Positions 10,113 through 21,470 of a DNA stretch of 64,000 bases are shown in pieces; the first letter of the stretch is position 1; each line of letters begins with the position of its first letter. A model generated the notes under the pieces. The model was not told the DNA's origin. It saw only the letters and a program-made list of their open reading frames with translations, and made no database searches. The position numbers were made by a program, and so were the translations under genes. The DNA is from Polytrichum commune (lineage: Eukaryota > Streptophyta > Polytrichopsida > Polytrichales > Polytrichaceae), in contig OX485805.1 of the NCBI GenBank assembly GCA_950295325.1, positions 30,491,501 to 30,555,500 of the forward strand. Reading direction: 5' to 3'.

Positions 10113-12180
10113 TGTGTAACCCTAACTATACCGCTCTAAACATTGCAACAATTTCAATATTCATGAAAACATTTAATTTTTGTGCATTGTCTTTGGAATT
10201 TGTTTCTCTTTGCAAACAAAATATCTCCCTACTATTCCTCCTCCTAAATAGATGCATGCTTTCTTATTTTATTGGTTATAGACACCTCAACCTTGATATT
10301 TAGTGAGAACTCTTCACCCAAGTTAATCATGTTGAATCTCGGATAATGTTATACATAAATGTACAAGTATGAACCTAACATCTTTCAACTCTTGTTAGAG
10401 TTGTTGTGGGGGTGGGAATGACTTAAAACTATGTCCCTACACCATGTTCAACATCCCATAAAGCAAGTTTGCTTAAAGTGGACACTTTCAACACTCCAAC
10501 ATATGTAGGGGTTTGACAATCCAAGAAAACTTATATGAACACAATAGCAAATCCAAACGAGGAACATGAGAGTTAGTCGTGTTATTTTTAGAATGAAAAT
10601 GAGTATCTTGAAGTGGTGGTCGTAGGTTTTCTTGAATGGTTTTCTTTCATATATGTATATTTCATATTGAAACATGTACTTACATGCTAGAAAATGTTTA
10701 AGATCACAACCCACTTTAGGACTACATACCTTATAATGACTTGAAGCTTGCTTGTATGTGGCATTTATACATGCACCGTTTTCATAAATTGGGCACATGC
10801 AATTCCCATTACTCTTTATACTTGATGGGTGCCAACCACCATATCAAGTGCCCAAAGGCTCATTATAGTTGATTTCACAAAGGCAACATATATATAAATT
10901 GGGCATGTCTATCTACACACTATGTTGCTTGCTAATCATCTGACCTCCCCATGAATGAAAAGAGACAGAAGAAGGACCATTGAATAATGTTATGAAATAC
11001 TTGCCCTAAACCAGAGTCTCTAATGTTTAGGGTGATATAACTGGAAATAAATGGCCATATCAATTAGTAGCTTCAAAGCAACCTGTGTGTTAAAGACAAA
11101 TTTGTTTGGGTCAGTTTTATAGTTCCACATCCAACTTCTCATAATGAAGGGATCAATGTGAACAACGACATCGAACTTGACCTTTAATAAAATTATCAAT
11201 CGAACGACCCTAATAAACATGCACATAACATAACTCGATTGATGAGAGAGTTGTGTTCGTGGGGCTTGCAATACATTCAAGAATAAAGCTTTTCAATGCT
11301 TTGGATAGAATCTAAAATCAGGGTAGATGAACCTATCTCATTAGTTGAGTAATGTTGTGCAAGGAGTTTTGTTATGTGTTAAATTTTTTTACTCCCAACC
11401 CAAGATTGTCAAAAAGTTTATAATATAACATGCCGGACTAGACTCGTCCCTGAACCATGTCTTTCGAGATATGCTTGAGGTTGTACAAATAACTTTAAGG
11501 TTGTGTCACTAGTTTAGTGTGTAGTGTATTGCTTGTATTTTACCAATCGTTTGATGACTCGAAATGATTGGTAAAAGAACTCAACGTTATTATCATTGAG
11601 ATTGCCAAGTTAAAGCTTGGTTGATTGGGGAACCTCCTTGTCACTACCACCACCTTTTAACGATGGAATTTATTAGCTCCCATAGTTTTTGTTATGATAG
11701 GAAATCCCTAATTTATCAATGTCTTTGTAAGTTATGTTCACTTTCTCCCCTACATACTTGGGTTGAATGTCTATGTCCAAATTATCATGTGACACAAAGA
11801 GGAGATGCCGGAAAAGGTTCGTGAACAAATGACCCGATTTTTATAACTTAATTATCATATTTATTTGGGTTGTGCGTAGTAAATGCAAAACTTGGCCCCA
11901 ACCTCGTAGGTTTTACTAGCCTGATTTGGTGTAGAGTAGAACTTGCATCAATTTTCAAGCACATAACCATTAAATTTTAACCTAGGGAAGTTTTAGTAGT
12001 CCAAAGTTTTCCAATCTTTGAAGGTCAATGAATACATGACACTACAATGATCACATGGATATTTGATTGGACCATGTCATTAGGTTCAATATTTTCATTA
12101 AAAAGTGGGAGAGAGTGGTCAAACCCACTGTTGTGCACAATGATATTTGGTATAATTGGGTAACTTTGTTATATGATCTC
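10113..12180. other. Unassigned AT-rich stretch
   Basis: No recognisable protein motif, RNA gene or repeat partner was found. Short open frames here (for example 10448-10798 and 11020-11280 on the minus strand) show no domain pattern and are probably chance. Confidence 0.4.
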
Positions 12181-12183
12181 TAA

Positions 12184-12548
12184 TTAGGGGGGCTTCAATG
12201 AGGTCAACTTTGTCAATACAAGCTTGAAAGTAGTCATAAAACTAGGTTATAATATCCTTTCGTAACATCATACAAATGTGGAGAAAAAAATCGAATTTGA
12301 GGAGCTTGAATAAGCTCAAAGATGGTTCCCGTAGTGGGGAACCACTTCTAACCTCGGTGAGGAGCTCAAGTGAGCATAAAAGTGGTTCCCCATGCGGGAA
12401 CCGTTTTTAGAGAATTTGTATGCATTCATAACATTAATTTTCACATTTCAATTACCTCACGTAAGTGATATTGTAATTTTATCTCATCACTACTTTTAAT
12501 GTATGTATTGAATATATGACATAGTTGACCTCATTCGAGGCCCCCTAA
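12184..12548. mobile_element. Tourist-like MITE with central hairpin
   Basis: Left end TTAGGGGGGCTTCAATGAGG, right end (reverse complement) TTAGGGGGCCTCGAATGAGG, followed on both sides by GTCAACT.TGTC, so about 30 bp of TIR. A second, internal hairpin at about 12322-12412 pairs GGTTCCCG...GGGGAACCACTT with its complement. Target duplication is not clear because the TTA may belong to the TIR. Length about 365 bp. Confidence 0.7.
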
Positions 12549-13079
12549 TGGAGAACACAAGGCAAGTTTTCCCAATTGAGTCATGAATCACACGGGCACG
12601 ACAATGGCTTCGACCACTTTCTTCAACTTTTGTGCAAAAATATTGAACTAGTGGAATGGCCACGTGGTCCTTGTAATGTCATAAATAACACATTGGGCAC
12701 AATAGTCGCATTTAAAACTTGCCATCATCCTACTATCTCTTGAAAACATATTCGAGATATTTTTCATTTCCTTTTAAAAAAAATCTTCAGGTAGTCTTTT
12801 GTGTTTTCTCAATTTTGATTGTCATGCAAATATTTAGCACCTCCAAGAGGCTAGCACATTGTGATGATCTATTGAACAAAACATTTCAAGTTCACTTTTG
12901 TATTTCATGCAGCTGGGCATTATGGCCACTCAAAACATTTATATCAATTTCATTGCATTCACAACAAGGATAACAAGGACAACAAGGAGCATGGCTATGG
13001 GACAAGTGTTCGACGCTAGTTCCCCTTTTGGAAGCACAATAAAGAGGGGTCTAGGGGAGGGGGCTTTAGTAGTCTAAAG
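12549..13079. other. Unassigned stretch
   Basis: Nothing recognisable. An open frame at 12719-12973 has no domain signature. Confidence 0.4.
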
Positions 13080-13445
13080 GAAACTACTTCTCTTTGGATA
13101 CGAAACTCACAATTAGTGTGAGATGATTCATAACTCTACATTATGCATGTATCCATTATCCTTGTAATCTATGAAGCTCATGTGAATATTTAATTCATTG
13201 TCAAAGTGAAAATTAAATTCTCATTAAGTGATCATTATAGGTCCCACTTTTCATGTTGGTGATTGAACCTATAATGGTTATGAAATTGTGAGCACTTAGT
13301 CCAATCTCTAGTCCAGTCTCTAGTCCAAGCACATATGTTTTAAACACATGGCAAGTTTTGGTGTCCATTCTTAGATCTACACCCAACCACAAAGTGCTCA
13401 AATGTAGGTGTCCGTTTAAGATATATAACCTAATTAGGCCCACTT
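13080..13445 (+). repeat. Dispersed repeat R5, copy 1
   Basis: Landmarks: CACAATTAGTGTGAGATG, TCATTAAGTGATCATTATAG, TAGTCCAATCTC (here amplified to three near-copies) and GTGTCCATTCTTAG...CCACA, ending in TAATTAGGCCCACTT. Related copies lie at 14028-14120, 19555-19900, 30280-30510, 38760-38935, 43330-43640 and 48655-48990. It has no coding frame kept between copies. R5 seems to be the most repeated family of the window; the element class is unknown. Confidence 0.6.
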
Positions 13446-13479
13446 ATCTTAGTCGTATGAGACTTTATTTACTTCCATA

Positions 13480-13862
13480 AAGAAGTTGCACCTATTCTCG
13501 ATTACGACCCCATCAAGAATCTATAGGGTGCCATCATCTCTTTCAAGTTGGGACTAATTTTGATAATTTCTTACCATGAGTGGCTAAAACAAAGTTTCAT
13601 GGTTTCTAAGGGTTAGTCTCCATGTAGGCCACTTGCCCACTGAAATCTAGTGGAAATGTTGATCCCACCATATGGATTTTACATTTCCACTAGAATATGG
13701 TGGGCAAAGCGGCGTACATGGAAACTAACCCTAAGTCTTCAACTTCGGTTACACTATCACCAAGGAATCGATAATGCCATGACATATGTCCTTGGTCTAG
13801 AGTGCTCAAGTGAGGAGGAATTCATCTCAAGATGGGCGGTTGTGCTAAACTCTAAACATTGG
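13480..13862 (-). repeat. R9/R10 composite repeat carrying a foldback MITE
   Basis: Read on the minus strand: R10 3' part (13862-13737, with CTTGAGATGAATTCCTCCTC), then the MITE at 13610-13731, then R9 (to 13480, with AGTCCCAACTTGAAAGAGAT). The order matches 9862-10112 for MITE plus R9, and 28060-28440 for R10 plus R9 without MITE, so R9 and R10 are parts of one family. Confidence 0.6.
13610..13731. mobile_element. 122-bp foldback MITE, TAA target duplication
   Basis: Flanked by TAA at 13607-13609 and 13732-13734. The ends are GGGTTAGTCTCCATGTAGGC and, reversed, GGGTTAGTTTCCATGTACGC; the arms run about 50 bp and leave a very short loop. Same family as 9862-9980. Confidence 0.8.
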
Positions 13863-14027
13863 TGATGTGTTTGAGCCAACTTATGACTTCAATCAAACCA
13901 CTTGGAAGTCTTGTCCAATAAGCTACCCAAGCCCAACTACGAAAGGAGATGTGATCAAATACTCTAGTTATGCCTAAGTTGAGTTGGAGTTAGGAAGGTG
14001 AATAACGATAATTTGACGTCCATTCAA

Positions 14028-14120
14028 TTATGGTGTCCGTTCTTAGATCCACACTAAACCATGTATGGCTCGAATATAGTTGTTTGATCCAGATAAATAA
14101 CCAAACGAGGTCCGCTTATC
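14028..14120 (+). repeat. R5 fragment
   Basis: Contains GGTGTCCGTTCTTAGATCCA and the closing GAGGTCCGCTTATCTTAGA, matching the 3' half of R5. Confidence 0.5.
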
Positions 14121-14139
14121 TTAGAGGCACTTCAAACTA

Positions 14140-14345
14140 GAGATTGGGGACCCTCGACTGTGATATACAAGTTATGTGATTGGTTGAGAAGCTAGAGACA
14201 ATCTAGGTCTACTTTACATTGGACTTCCAATGCTTGTGAGATCAAAGAAATTCAAAGAAATGAAAAATCTATATGGCAAACTTGAATTTATGTTTCCCAT
14301 GAACAACCTTTGGATGATTTCCTAGGTCATAACACTCGGTTTGTG
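14140..14345 (-). repeat. R4 fragment, reversed
   Basis: GTGATTGGTTGAGAAGCTAG and the following AAATTCAAAGAAATGAAAAA correspond, reversed, to the 3' half of R4 copies at 30514-31014 and 34414-35846. Confidence 0.5.
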
Positions 14346-14519
14346 TGTAAAACGGCCTTTATATTTATGAGTATCAAATCGCATGTAGGCGTGATAGTAT
14401 TTGGTCAGTAATTCATCCATCCATCCATTCATAAAATGAAGCAACAAAGTCTGATTAAATTATAAGATTGTGCAATCAAACCACTCGGAAGCCCAATCCA
14501 ATAGGCAGGCAAGGAGAGG

Positions 14520-14737
14520 GGATTATTGTTTACAAGTGTGTCTCTCATTCACCCAAACACAAACTCCTGAACAATATGCAATCTTGATGTTTGTGTTTTC
14601 ATTAATTTGATGCCAAAATTAACTTAAAAACTGTGAATTAGTCTACACAAGGTTATTTGAGATGAATCGGAAACAAACTTATAGGGGTGAAGTTTTTATA
14701 TTGGATGGATGAGAGGTACGTTCATATACAAGATGTA

Positions 14738-14779
<42 letters not shown>
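14520..14779 (+). repeat. R6, copy 2, with (CT)n at its right edge
   Basis: GTGTCTCTCATTCACCCA at the left, GGATGGATGAGAGGTACG at the right, then a (CT)n tract at about 14733-14779. In copy 1 the (GA)n lies at the left edge, so in both cases the dinucleotide run grows from the end of the repeat. Confidence 0.65.
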
Positions 14780-14781
<2 letters not shown>

Positions 14782-14848
14782 CAGAAGGGGCCACTACCTG
14801 AGCCCCAACTACTATAAAAGGTGTCATGACCTAAGTTGGGTGGAGTAA

Positions 14849-15431
14849 GGGGTTGTTTACACCACGGACCATGAAGTCATCCCTTGCTCCTCTAAAGTAT
14901 GTGATTGGCCATTGACCTCGTCCTGGGACCACTTTGGTTTACATGAAGCAAAAAAAAATGTAAGAGTGACCATGGAACATGAGCTCCCCCAAAGGCCTAT
15001 TTTTTCAAACCTACATTATCCATTGTCATGGTGCAACGGTTTTGGTGGTGGGAGAGGCCAAGGATCTTCTCTTGGTACAAATGTAAGGGGACCATGGCAG
15101 AGAAATGCCGTTTCAATAAATTTTCATCATTTTTTTTTCCTCCCAAACATTTCCGAAGTCACGTGGAAAGAAGGGAACAAAAACGGGAGGAGGTCAAACA
15201 TGAAGAAAATGCTCAAAACTGTCATTTTTTGAACATACATTTCAAAAAACAACACATCCATTTTCGGGTGCATGGTCACTTATCTCGATCCACATTTGCT
15301 TTACACCTAGTCAGGGTCCCTAAGACTTTCAAAATGCATCTTCTAGAAATCAGACCGTGGAAATGTGACCGTTGAAAAATGCCCTATGGTATGGGACAAC
15401 TTCATAGTCCATGATGTTGTAAACAACCCCC
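14849..15431 (+). mobile_element. PIF/Tourist-like MITE R3, copy 1
   Basis: TAA target duplication at 14846-14848 and 15432-15434. TIRs: GGGGTTGTTTACACCACGGA and, reversed, GGGGGTTGTTTACAACATCA, continuing to a GACCATGAAGT motif. 583 bp. A diverged copy in opposite orientation is at 45116-45667. An open frame at 14912-15232 lies inside; see the finding on shared peptides. Confidence 0.87.
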
Positions 15432-15476
15432 TAAGTAAGTAAGCAAGCAAGTAAGGAACGTGTGAATAATACTAGT

Positions 15477-15480
15477 AGTA

Positions 15481-15512
<32 letters not shown>
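15477..15512. repeat. (TAA)n microsatellite
   Basis: About ten AAT/TAA units preceded by a few TAG units; a G9 run follows at about 15523. Confidence 0.95.
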
Positions 15513-15513
<1 letters not shown>

Positions 15514-15756
15514 GGATGTGAGGGGGGGGGGCGCCGGACTCATTTGGACTGCCATACATGGGCCATCATTCAACCCGACAATTAAGTTAGTACACCAGGA
15601 TGGCAGCAGTGCCCCATCAAGGACAGCTGGCCTCCTTCATAGCCCCCCCCCCCATAACTAATGTAGCATGTATCATCAATACTATTGGATGACATTCATC
15701 CTTCATCCATGTGTGTATGCCCCAGAGGGAGGAGGGGCCGAGCCAATGAATGGAAA

Positions 15757-15940
15757 GAACCGGTGGAGTTTGAGAAATAACCGGTTCAAAGCTCGAGACC
15801 TCAACAAAAATAACCAGTTGTCTTAAGACACACGAATCTATGCAACACAGATCGATTTTAATAAAGGAAAAACAAACTGAAAGCGCACACCATGGAACTG
15901 GTGGGGCTTGGTTGGAAAACGTTAGGGTTGTGGCCAATTA
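15757..15940 (-). repeat. Dispersed repeat R12, copy 1
   Basis: GTGGAGTTTGAGAAATAACC, then CTCGAGACCTCAA and TTTTAATAAAGGAAAAAC. Copies: 36895-37085, 50625-50805 (opposite orientation) and 60475-60905. The 60-kb copy carries a tRNA-like head on the minus strand, so R12 may be a SINE whose 5' end lies at higher coordinates here; this copy lacks the head. Confidence 0.55.
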
Positions 15941-16068
15941 ACTTATATATATGCCCATGAATCTCCCCGGACATTAGGGCCATACTTAACTTATGGGTGG
16001 GGAGATGACGTGGCGGACTTGGATGCCAGATAAGCTGCCAGCATGGCGGCCCATCTTAGCGTGTTGTT

Positions 16069-16619
16069 GGGCCGCTTCACACTATGGCCGTCCAAGTTGA
16101 GAGGCCGTGGGATTGAATGGCCAAACTTTGTTGATAGTACAAAGAAATGGGCTGAAATTACTTAGCCAATAGACTATAGGAATTGGAGCCTTCAGCCGGG
16201 CAGAGTGTGAACCCTCCAGAGGTCAAGCCTAAAGTCCAAACATGTGGCCATGAATTCCCACGGTCTCTCGACTGAGACGGAAGAAGGAGCATCCCACTTT
16301 ATTCCCTGTCCAAAACAACCCTTCCGATTTAACGGCCAATATCTTGTCAGTTTTTTTTTTTAAAAGGTTATTTTTTTGTGAAAAAAATGACGGCCTCTCG
16401 ACCATAGTTTGGGTTTTCATTCTTGTCCGACCCAGCTTTCCTTTGGGAGTGCGTCGCCTTGGTCAAAAAGTACTGCCGTGTAGGCATTTTGGAGAGCGAC
16501 GGTCTTTGGACTTTGGTGTGCAGTGTGAAGGGTCGAGAGGCTGAACTCTGGGTTTCTTGCCATCCAATTGGTGGAAATTGACGGCCTCTCGACCTTCAGC
16601 CATAGTGTGAAAGCGGCCC
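16069..16619. mobile_element. PIF-like MITE with repeated GACGGCCTCTCGACC motif
   Basis: Ends GGGCCGCTTCACACTATGGC and, reversed, GGGCCGCTTTCACACTATGG. Flanking triplets are GTT (left) and TTA (right), an imperfect target duplication. The motif GACGGCCTCTCGACC recurs near 16389 and 16577, with weaker forms at 16257 (GGTCTCTCGACTGAGACGG) and, reversed, 16096 (GAGAGGCCGTGGG); such subterminal repeats are often transposase binding sites. 551 bp, no transposase. Confidence 0.75.
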
Positions 16620-16714
16620 TTAGTGCTACGTACACTAGGGTGGCACTTAGGGTGGGGGGACTAAAGAAAACCTCCGAGATCGAGTGATTCTATTGGTCAA
16701 GAGCAGGATCGCGA

Positions 16715-16950
16715 GAGCCAATGAATTTACTACTACGCTAAGGTGTGCGGGTGTTATTCGGTTACTTTTCTTTATTGGAGTTCGTATATGTTTGATTGGT
16801 GTGTGGTTCGTTGGGGATCAAAAAACGGGCACACCCTACGGTCACATGATTAGCAAGGGATTGGACTACGTCTTCAAATGTTTATTAAGTATTCCAAAAT
16901 CAATATTGAACTCAATGATAAGCACTTTCAGTTAAGAAATCATGAACCAT
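16715..16950 (+). repeat. Dispersed repeat R13, copy 1
   Basis: AAGGTGTGCGGGTGTTATTC, then TTGATTGGTGTGTGGTTCGT and GACTACGTCTTCAAATGTTT. The second copy is at 32490-32775. Open frames in the two copies are in different registers, so it is not a kept coding region. Confidence 0.65.
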
Positions 16951-17473
16951 GCGTAACATTATACTTTGTAGTAATTTGATAAGGCTACAACTTATATTAC
17001 ATCATTTAATATGAACATCCAAAAAATAACATTTGCATCCACTAGTGTCGGTGATAAAACATGACAACCAATCTCGAGATGCTTAGATTCAATGTTCTTT
17101 TTGTGAATGTTTCCTTGCCAAAGCCCATCAATCAATGCATGAAGACATTCATTATTTTAGTATGACAATTTGTTTCACCGAAAGATTTCAAATTAATCAA
17201 TTAGTCCAACCTAATTTGATGACATTTTGATCTAAGTACCTTCACTAAGAGAAGACGGAGTCTATTGTGATGAGATGTTCACTAGTCTTTCATTTAACCA
17301 AAGTTTAGATTTTACCCAATCGCCAATTTACACTTGAAATTTTATACTCTTGAAATTTGGTTTAAGTTATAATAACATGTTTGTTCAAAAACATATTAGT
17401 GATTTTATTTATAATTACCAAAAAAATCAAAATGTAATGTAAAGAATATTGTGAATGGTGGGTGTGAATACTA
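16951..17473. other. Unassigned AT-rich stretch
   Basis: No motif, RNA gene or repeat partner recognised. Confidence 0.4.
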
Positions 17474-17871
17474 CACCAAATATTGTATTTAGTGTCACCA
17501 ATTTTGTTTGTCATTCTCAATACTAATTGTTAATTCCCCGTGTAAGTGTCACCAACACTAGATGTAAACATGACATTATTTTGTTATTCCTTGTTAACTT
17601 CTTTGGGCACTATAGATTCACAAGGTTGCAATTATTATCACTTACAATGTGGATTTTTTCAATCTAAATTTTTAATTATGTATGAGAATGTTTCGTTACA
17701 TAAATGCTAAGATGCAAAGACTACCAAACTTTTATACAATAATAGGCATTTGGATGAACTAAAATGTAAGTTAAGGTGATAATACCAGCCAACTCATTCA
17801 CCAGTGATGTCATTAGAAAAGTTACCACAATGACACAAACTACTATATGATACTAGTCACACTGTTTAGTG
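17474..17871 (+). mobile_element. R1 MITE, copy A (intact, empty site)
   Basis: 398 bp between TA dinucleotides (17472-17473 and 17872-17873). Ends CACCAAATATTGTATTTAGT and, reversed, CACTAAACAGTGTGACTAG. Internal landmarks GTGTCACCAACACTAGATGT and GGCATTTGGATGAACTAAAA. It keeps the undisturbed site CAATACTAATTG at 17519-17530, which carries insertions in copies C and D. TA targets suggest a Tc1/mariner-type mobiliser; there is no coding content. Confidence 0.8.
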
Positions 17872-19554
17872 TAGTTGATACTATAAATTGAACATGCGTA
17901 GTGAGAAAGTGTTTGTTTTGAATAAGATTGCAATCACTTACTAGAAAACGTGGTCTTAGAACACATTTCCCATTTGACACAGGTGGTCACGAGGCCATGA
18001 TCCCGTTTACAAGTGTTGAGTTCAATCTATGTTTTTTTTTAAGTATTAAATTACAAGGGTATTGTGGCACAAATTTGTGAATTTCATCACGTATCTTAAG
18101 CCACAATAATTTAAGAAAAAAACTCATAGTATAAATTATAATATGTAGACTTTTAATTTGTATTCATTGGTGCCATGATGGCATTTTATCAAACTGAATG
18201 CGGGGAATATTCGGGAATACTATGTGAAATATTGTTAGTCCCCACATAACATTGTTATAGATTTGAATAATGTTATGTACTCCTTTGAGTGACATGATAT
18301 ATTACAGCCAAGAGAGTTCATTGAGGTGTCGAGGACAATCTCAACGACTACTTCATGTACCCGTAAGGTGTGGAACCCTAAATCCAAACAAGTTGCAATA
18401 TACGGACATCATAATTTTAATTTTCAAAATTTTTCCCTTTTTACAAGAGATAAGTGTGCTATGTTCTATAATTTTCATGCGTTGCAGAACTGTGATGTGT
18501 ATAAAGGCACACACATGAATTTGTTCCTAGGGTTCATATCGATTGAAAAGTCAAGCTATGAAGTGGAAACGGCAAGGGTGTGAAGGAAACTATGAGGACC
18601 TCATGCACTATGATGTCAAGGTTTCCATTTTAGTCCCTAGGCTTTGAAGAGGCTCAAATGTGCCAAAATGCATGTGGGTTATTTTATGGGTTCGTTAAAT
18701 GGATTTGATTCATGCTCTATGGTATTCTTGTATGTTAGGTGTTATAAGATTTGGAATTCATAGGTGAATTTATTCTCTTGCAAATTGGATTTGATATGAA
18801 ACCTAAGGTTTTTCCAAATGACATGAAATTGATTTTTAAGTATGGGATATCGAAAAGGTTAATGGGACTGAAAGTACATTAGGATGGCGCAAACCAGGCT
18901 AATTCTCTAGGGTAGCGGAGTGCAATAGCTTTTCATGAGATAGAGGATAATGTCAACTTGATGGTGCAATTGAAAGGAGGACTCGAGGCTCCCTAATACT
19001 ACACTCTCAAATAGTAATGGAAACCTATCTATGATGGGGTTATATAAAATGCACTCCAACACAAAGTGACCTTCATTTTCCAACTGTAGTATACGAGCAG
19101 AAATGGCATAATCTATTATTTCTAGAGATAGGGATAGACAACCACCATCCAATTTCAATAGCAAGCCTATGATTCAAGATGTAGTAAACAATGATGATCT
19201 TACGTTGTGGTGGTGCCAACGGTTGCTTCATGTACAATTCACATTCGTAATTGAGAAAATCCTTGAGGTGGAGGTAACGTAGTTTCTTCCATGAGAGCTA
19301 AAAGAGTTCCACTATTCAGCAAGAAAAACCTCTTTGATATCATCCAATGCAAATTTTGATGTTGGTGGATTGTCACGAGTTTTCCCAATAGGATAGACAC
19401 CATGATGCCTTTCACAAGGACACCGATTTGTGCCATGTGTTAAATCCTTGATTGGCAAGGTGTCGGGAAAGTGATGTTGCTTGATTGATTAACCAAGAGG
19501 AGGGTAAGGTGTGTGTGTCTTAGTTGGTTACATTTTCCAACTAGCCCGCTTCTC
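17872..19554. other. Stretch without recognised genes
   Basis: One short match: 18241-18279 resembles one arm of the hairpin at 41133-41273 (see separate entry). Open frames at 18270-18583 and 18907-19164 show no domain. The rest is unassigned. Confidence 0.4.
18241..18279. repeat. Solo arm of the 41-kb hairpin repeat
   Basis: CCCACATAACATTGTTATAG followed by ATTTGAATAATGTTATG, nearly the same as the right arm at 41236-41273. Confidence 0.6.
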
Positions 19555-19900
19555 TTGTAATATGAAACACACGATTAGTACGAGATGGTTAGCATATCTA
19601 AGTCAAGATTGTTGCCACTTTCTTCATGATATCCGGAGTTCATATGGACATCTTATTCAGTATCAAAGTGGAGATTCCCATACTTATTAAATGGCCATAT
19701 AGCTCCCTCCCCCACCCCCCAAAATTATGTTGACTTCTAAGTCTAGGATGATCACTGTATTTTGGGCACGTAGTCCAATCTCTTTTAAACATAAGTCCTT
19801 TTGGTGTCCATTCTTGGAGCCACACTAACCACATATCACTTACATCTAGGCGTTTGATTAAAACAAGTAACCAAATTGGGCACATCTACCTTAGGTGGGC
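19555..19900 (+). repeat. R5, copy 2
   Basis: CACACGATTAGTACGAGATG, TTAAATGGCCATATAGCTCC, GTAGTCCAATCTCTTTTAAA, GGTGTCCATTCTTGGAGCCA and AACCAAATTGGGCACATC follow the R5 order. Confidence 0.6.
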
Positions 19901-20304
19901 AAGCCGTTGTTGAAAACCCATTAGTGAGCTTAAGAGTAGGTAATTCAATGGGAAGCTCTCCAAATTCAACCAACAAAATATGATAGGCTCTCGAAGAATG
20001 CCCTTTGACATGAGACATCTTACGTATCTTCATGCCCTTCTCAAAAATCTCCCAACGAGAGTTATTCAAGTCACCTTCCCAAATTTCAGTGCCATATGTG
20101 AAAGTTGAAAACGCCATATCCTTAGATAGATGGGGTTTGAGTTCCCAACGCATAACTCTAACATCGTTACCATAAAGGCATAAATGCACATTGGTTGCTT
20201 TAGGAGGTTCGAGATGTCAATTTCAAACAAAACCTCCAAATCTTTCATTTGAGTTGAAACCCTAAACACGCAAGAATCAAAAAAGAGGATTTGTGAACCA
20301 ACCC

Positions 20305-20420
20305 AGAAAAAATCATCGCATACGCACGTACTTTCATCCATCCATCCAACATAAAAGCTTCACCCTTGATAAATATGTGGTTGATTCATCTCAAATGACA
20401 ACGAGTAGATCGATTTGGGG
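20305..20420 (-). repeat. R6 fragment, reversed
   Basis: Reversed, it reads GAGATGAATCAACCACATAT then GGTGAAGCTTTTATGTTGGA and a run of GGAT, matching the right half of R6. Confidence 0.5.
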
Positions 20421-20520
20421 CCTTTAAATACAATTCCGCCGTCAAATAAAATACATATAGAATACCTAAAAGCACATTATTTCAAGGCCTTTACGGCCAA
20501 TCGCACCCCCAACCACACTG

Positions 20521-20880
20521 CACTAAACATGCTATTTAGTGTCACCAATTCCAATTATCTCACTCGATACTAATTGTTAACCGCGGTATAGTGCCAGCAA
20601 CACTAAATGTCAACACAACATTATTTGTCATTCCTCGTAAAAATAAAATTGGGGGGGATTGTAGATTCATAGTATTGCGATTACGATCACTCACCAAGCT
20701 ATTTGTCATCCAAAATTCATCCACCCGTGACAATATATTCATCACAAGTTGTTGACAAGAGAAAGTAGGGTTTTGGCCAACGGATGAACTCATCCATCAC
20801 CCATGACAGTATTTGCTCACTCATTCATAACAAGTGTCATCCGAAAAAAGTTACCATAAGTGACATAAAATAGCACATGA
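20521..20880 (+). mobile_element. R1 MITE, copy B (empty site)
   Basis: Left end CACTAAACATGCTATTTAGT; the undisturbed site CGATACTAATTG lies at 20565-20576, followed by GCCAGCAACACTAAATGTCA. The right end is degraded after TAAGTGACATAAAATAGCAC. Confidence 0.72.
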
Positions 20881-21339
20881 ATGCAAGGTACATTCGTACA
20901 CGATAATTCCCTCTCGCCTCTGACTCGAAGTCAGGTTTCCCCTTCAATTGTAAAGGGTGAAAGCCCACTACAAAGTGACCGGGGCTCGGGTATTAATAGG
21001 TTGGTCATAGTAGAGGCTGGATTCACAAAAACAAAGCGCGTGACACTCCAATTTTAAATAGCCTCGCCCTTTCGAGACAAAGCGGGCAGCTAAAAAAAAA
21101 GGTGGACACCTAGCACCTTCTAAAGAAGGCGAGGAAAGAAAAAAGCATCCCACTATATATTGTTCTTCAAAGGTGACCGGGGCGTAGGAGTATATTCAAA
21201 CTCCCCCCCATCGCCGAACGTCTAAAAGTGGGAGACCATGGAACCCGTCTTTGGAAACAAAGGGATCTCAAGCACATAAACAAAGTGGTTAATAAGGAGT
21301 GAGTCACGACTCATGGTGACTCATTGTGCCATATTTTGC

Positions 21340-21470
21340 CTAGGTTACATTTGCCAGGACTTGAACCCAATTATCGTAAAAGAATGATACTATTTTTACT
21401 ACGATTCATCGTATTCGAACCCGTCCTTATTATATATAAGTCTACCTAGAGCTACCCATAGATGTACTTC
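21340..21470 (-). repeat. tRNA-like sequence with A box and B boxes, SINE head candidate
   Basis: On the minus strand, TGGGTAGCTCTAGGTAGACT (about 21442-21461) resembles an A box, and GGACGGGTTCGAATACG (about 21410-21426) a B box; a second B-box-like GGGTTCAAGTCC is at 21357-21368. The spacing from A to the first B box is tRNA-like. No closed cloverleaf or CCA end is visible, so a SINE or tRNA pseudogene is likelier than a working tRNA. Confidence 0.4.

Noticed and set aside
16684-16935. 83-codon plus-strand frame as a gene
   Set aside because: It lies in repeat R13; the second copy is open in another register and closed in this one.
21357-21470. Functional tRNA gene on the minus strand
   Set aside because: A and B boxes are present but the cloverleaf does not close and there are two B boxes.
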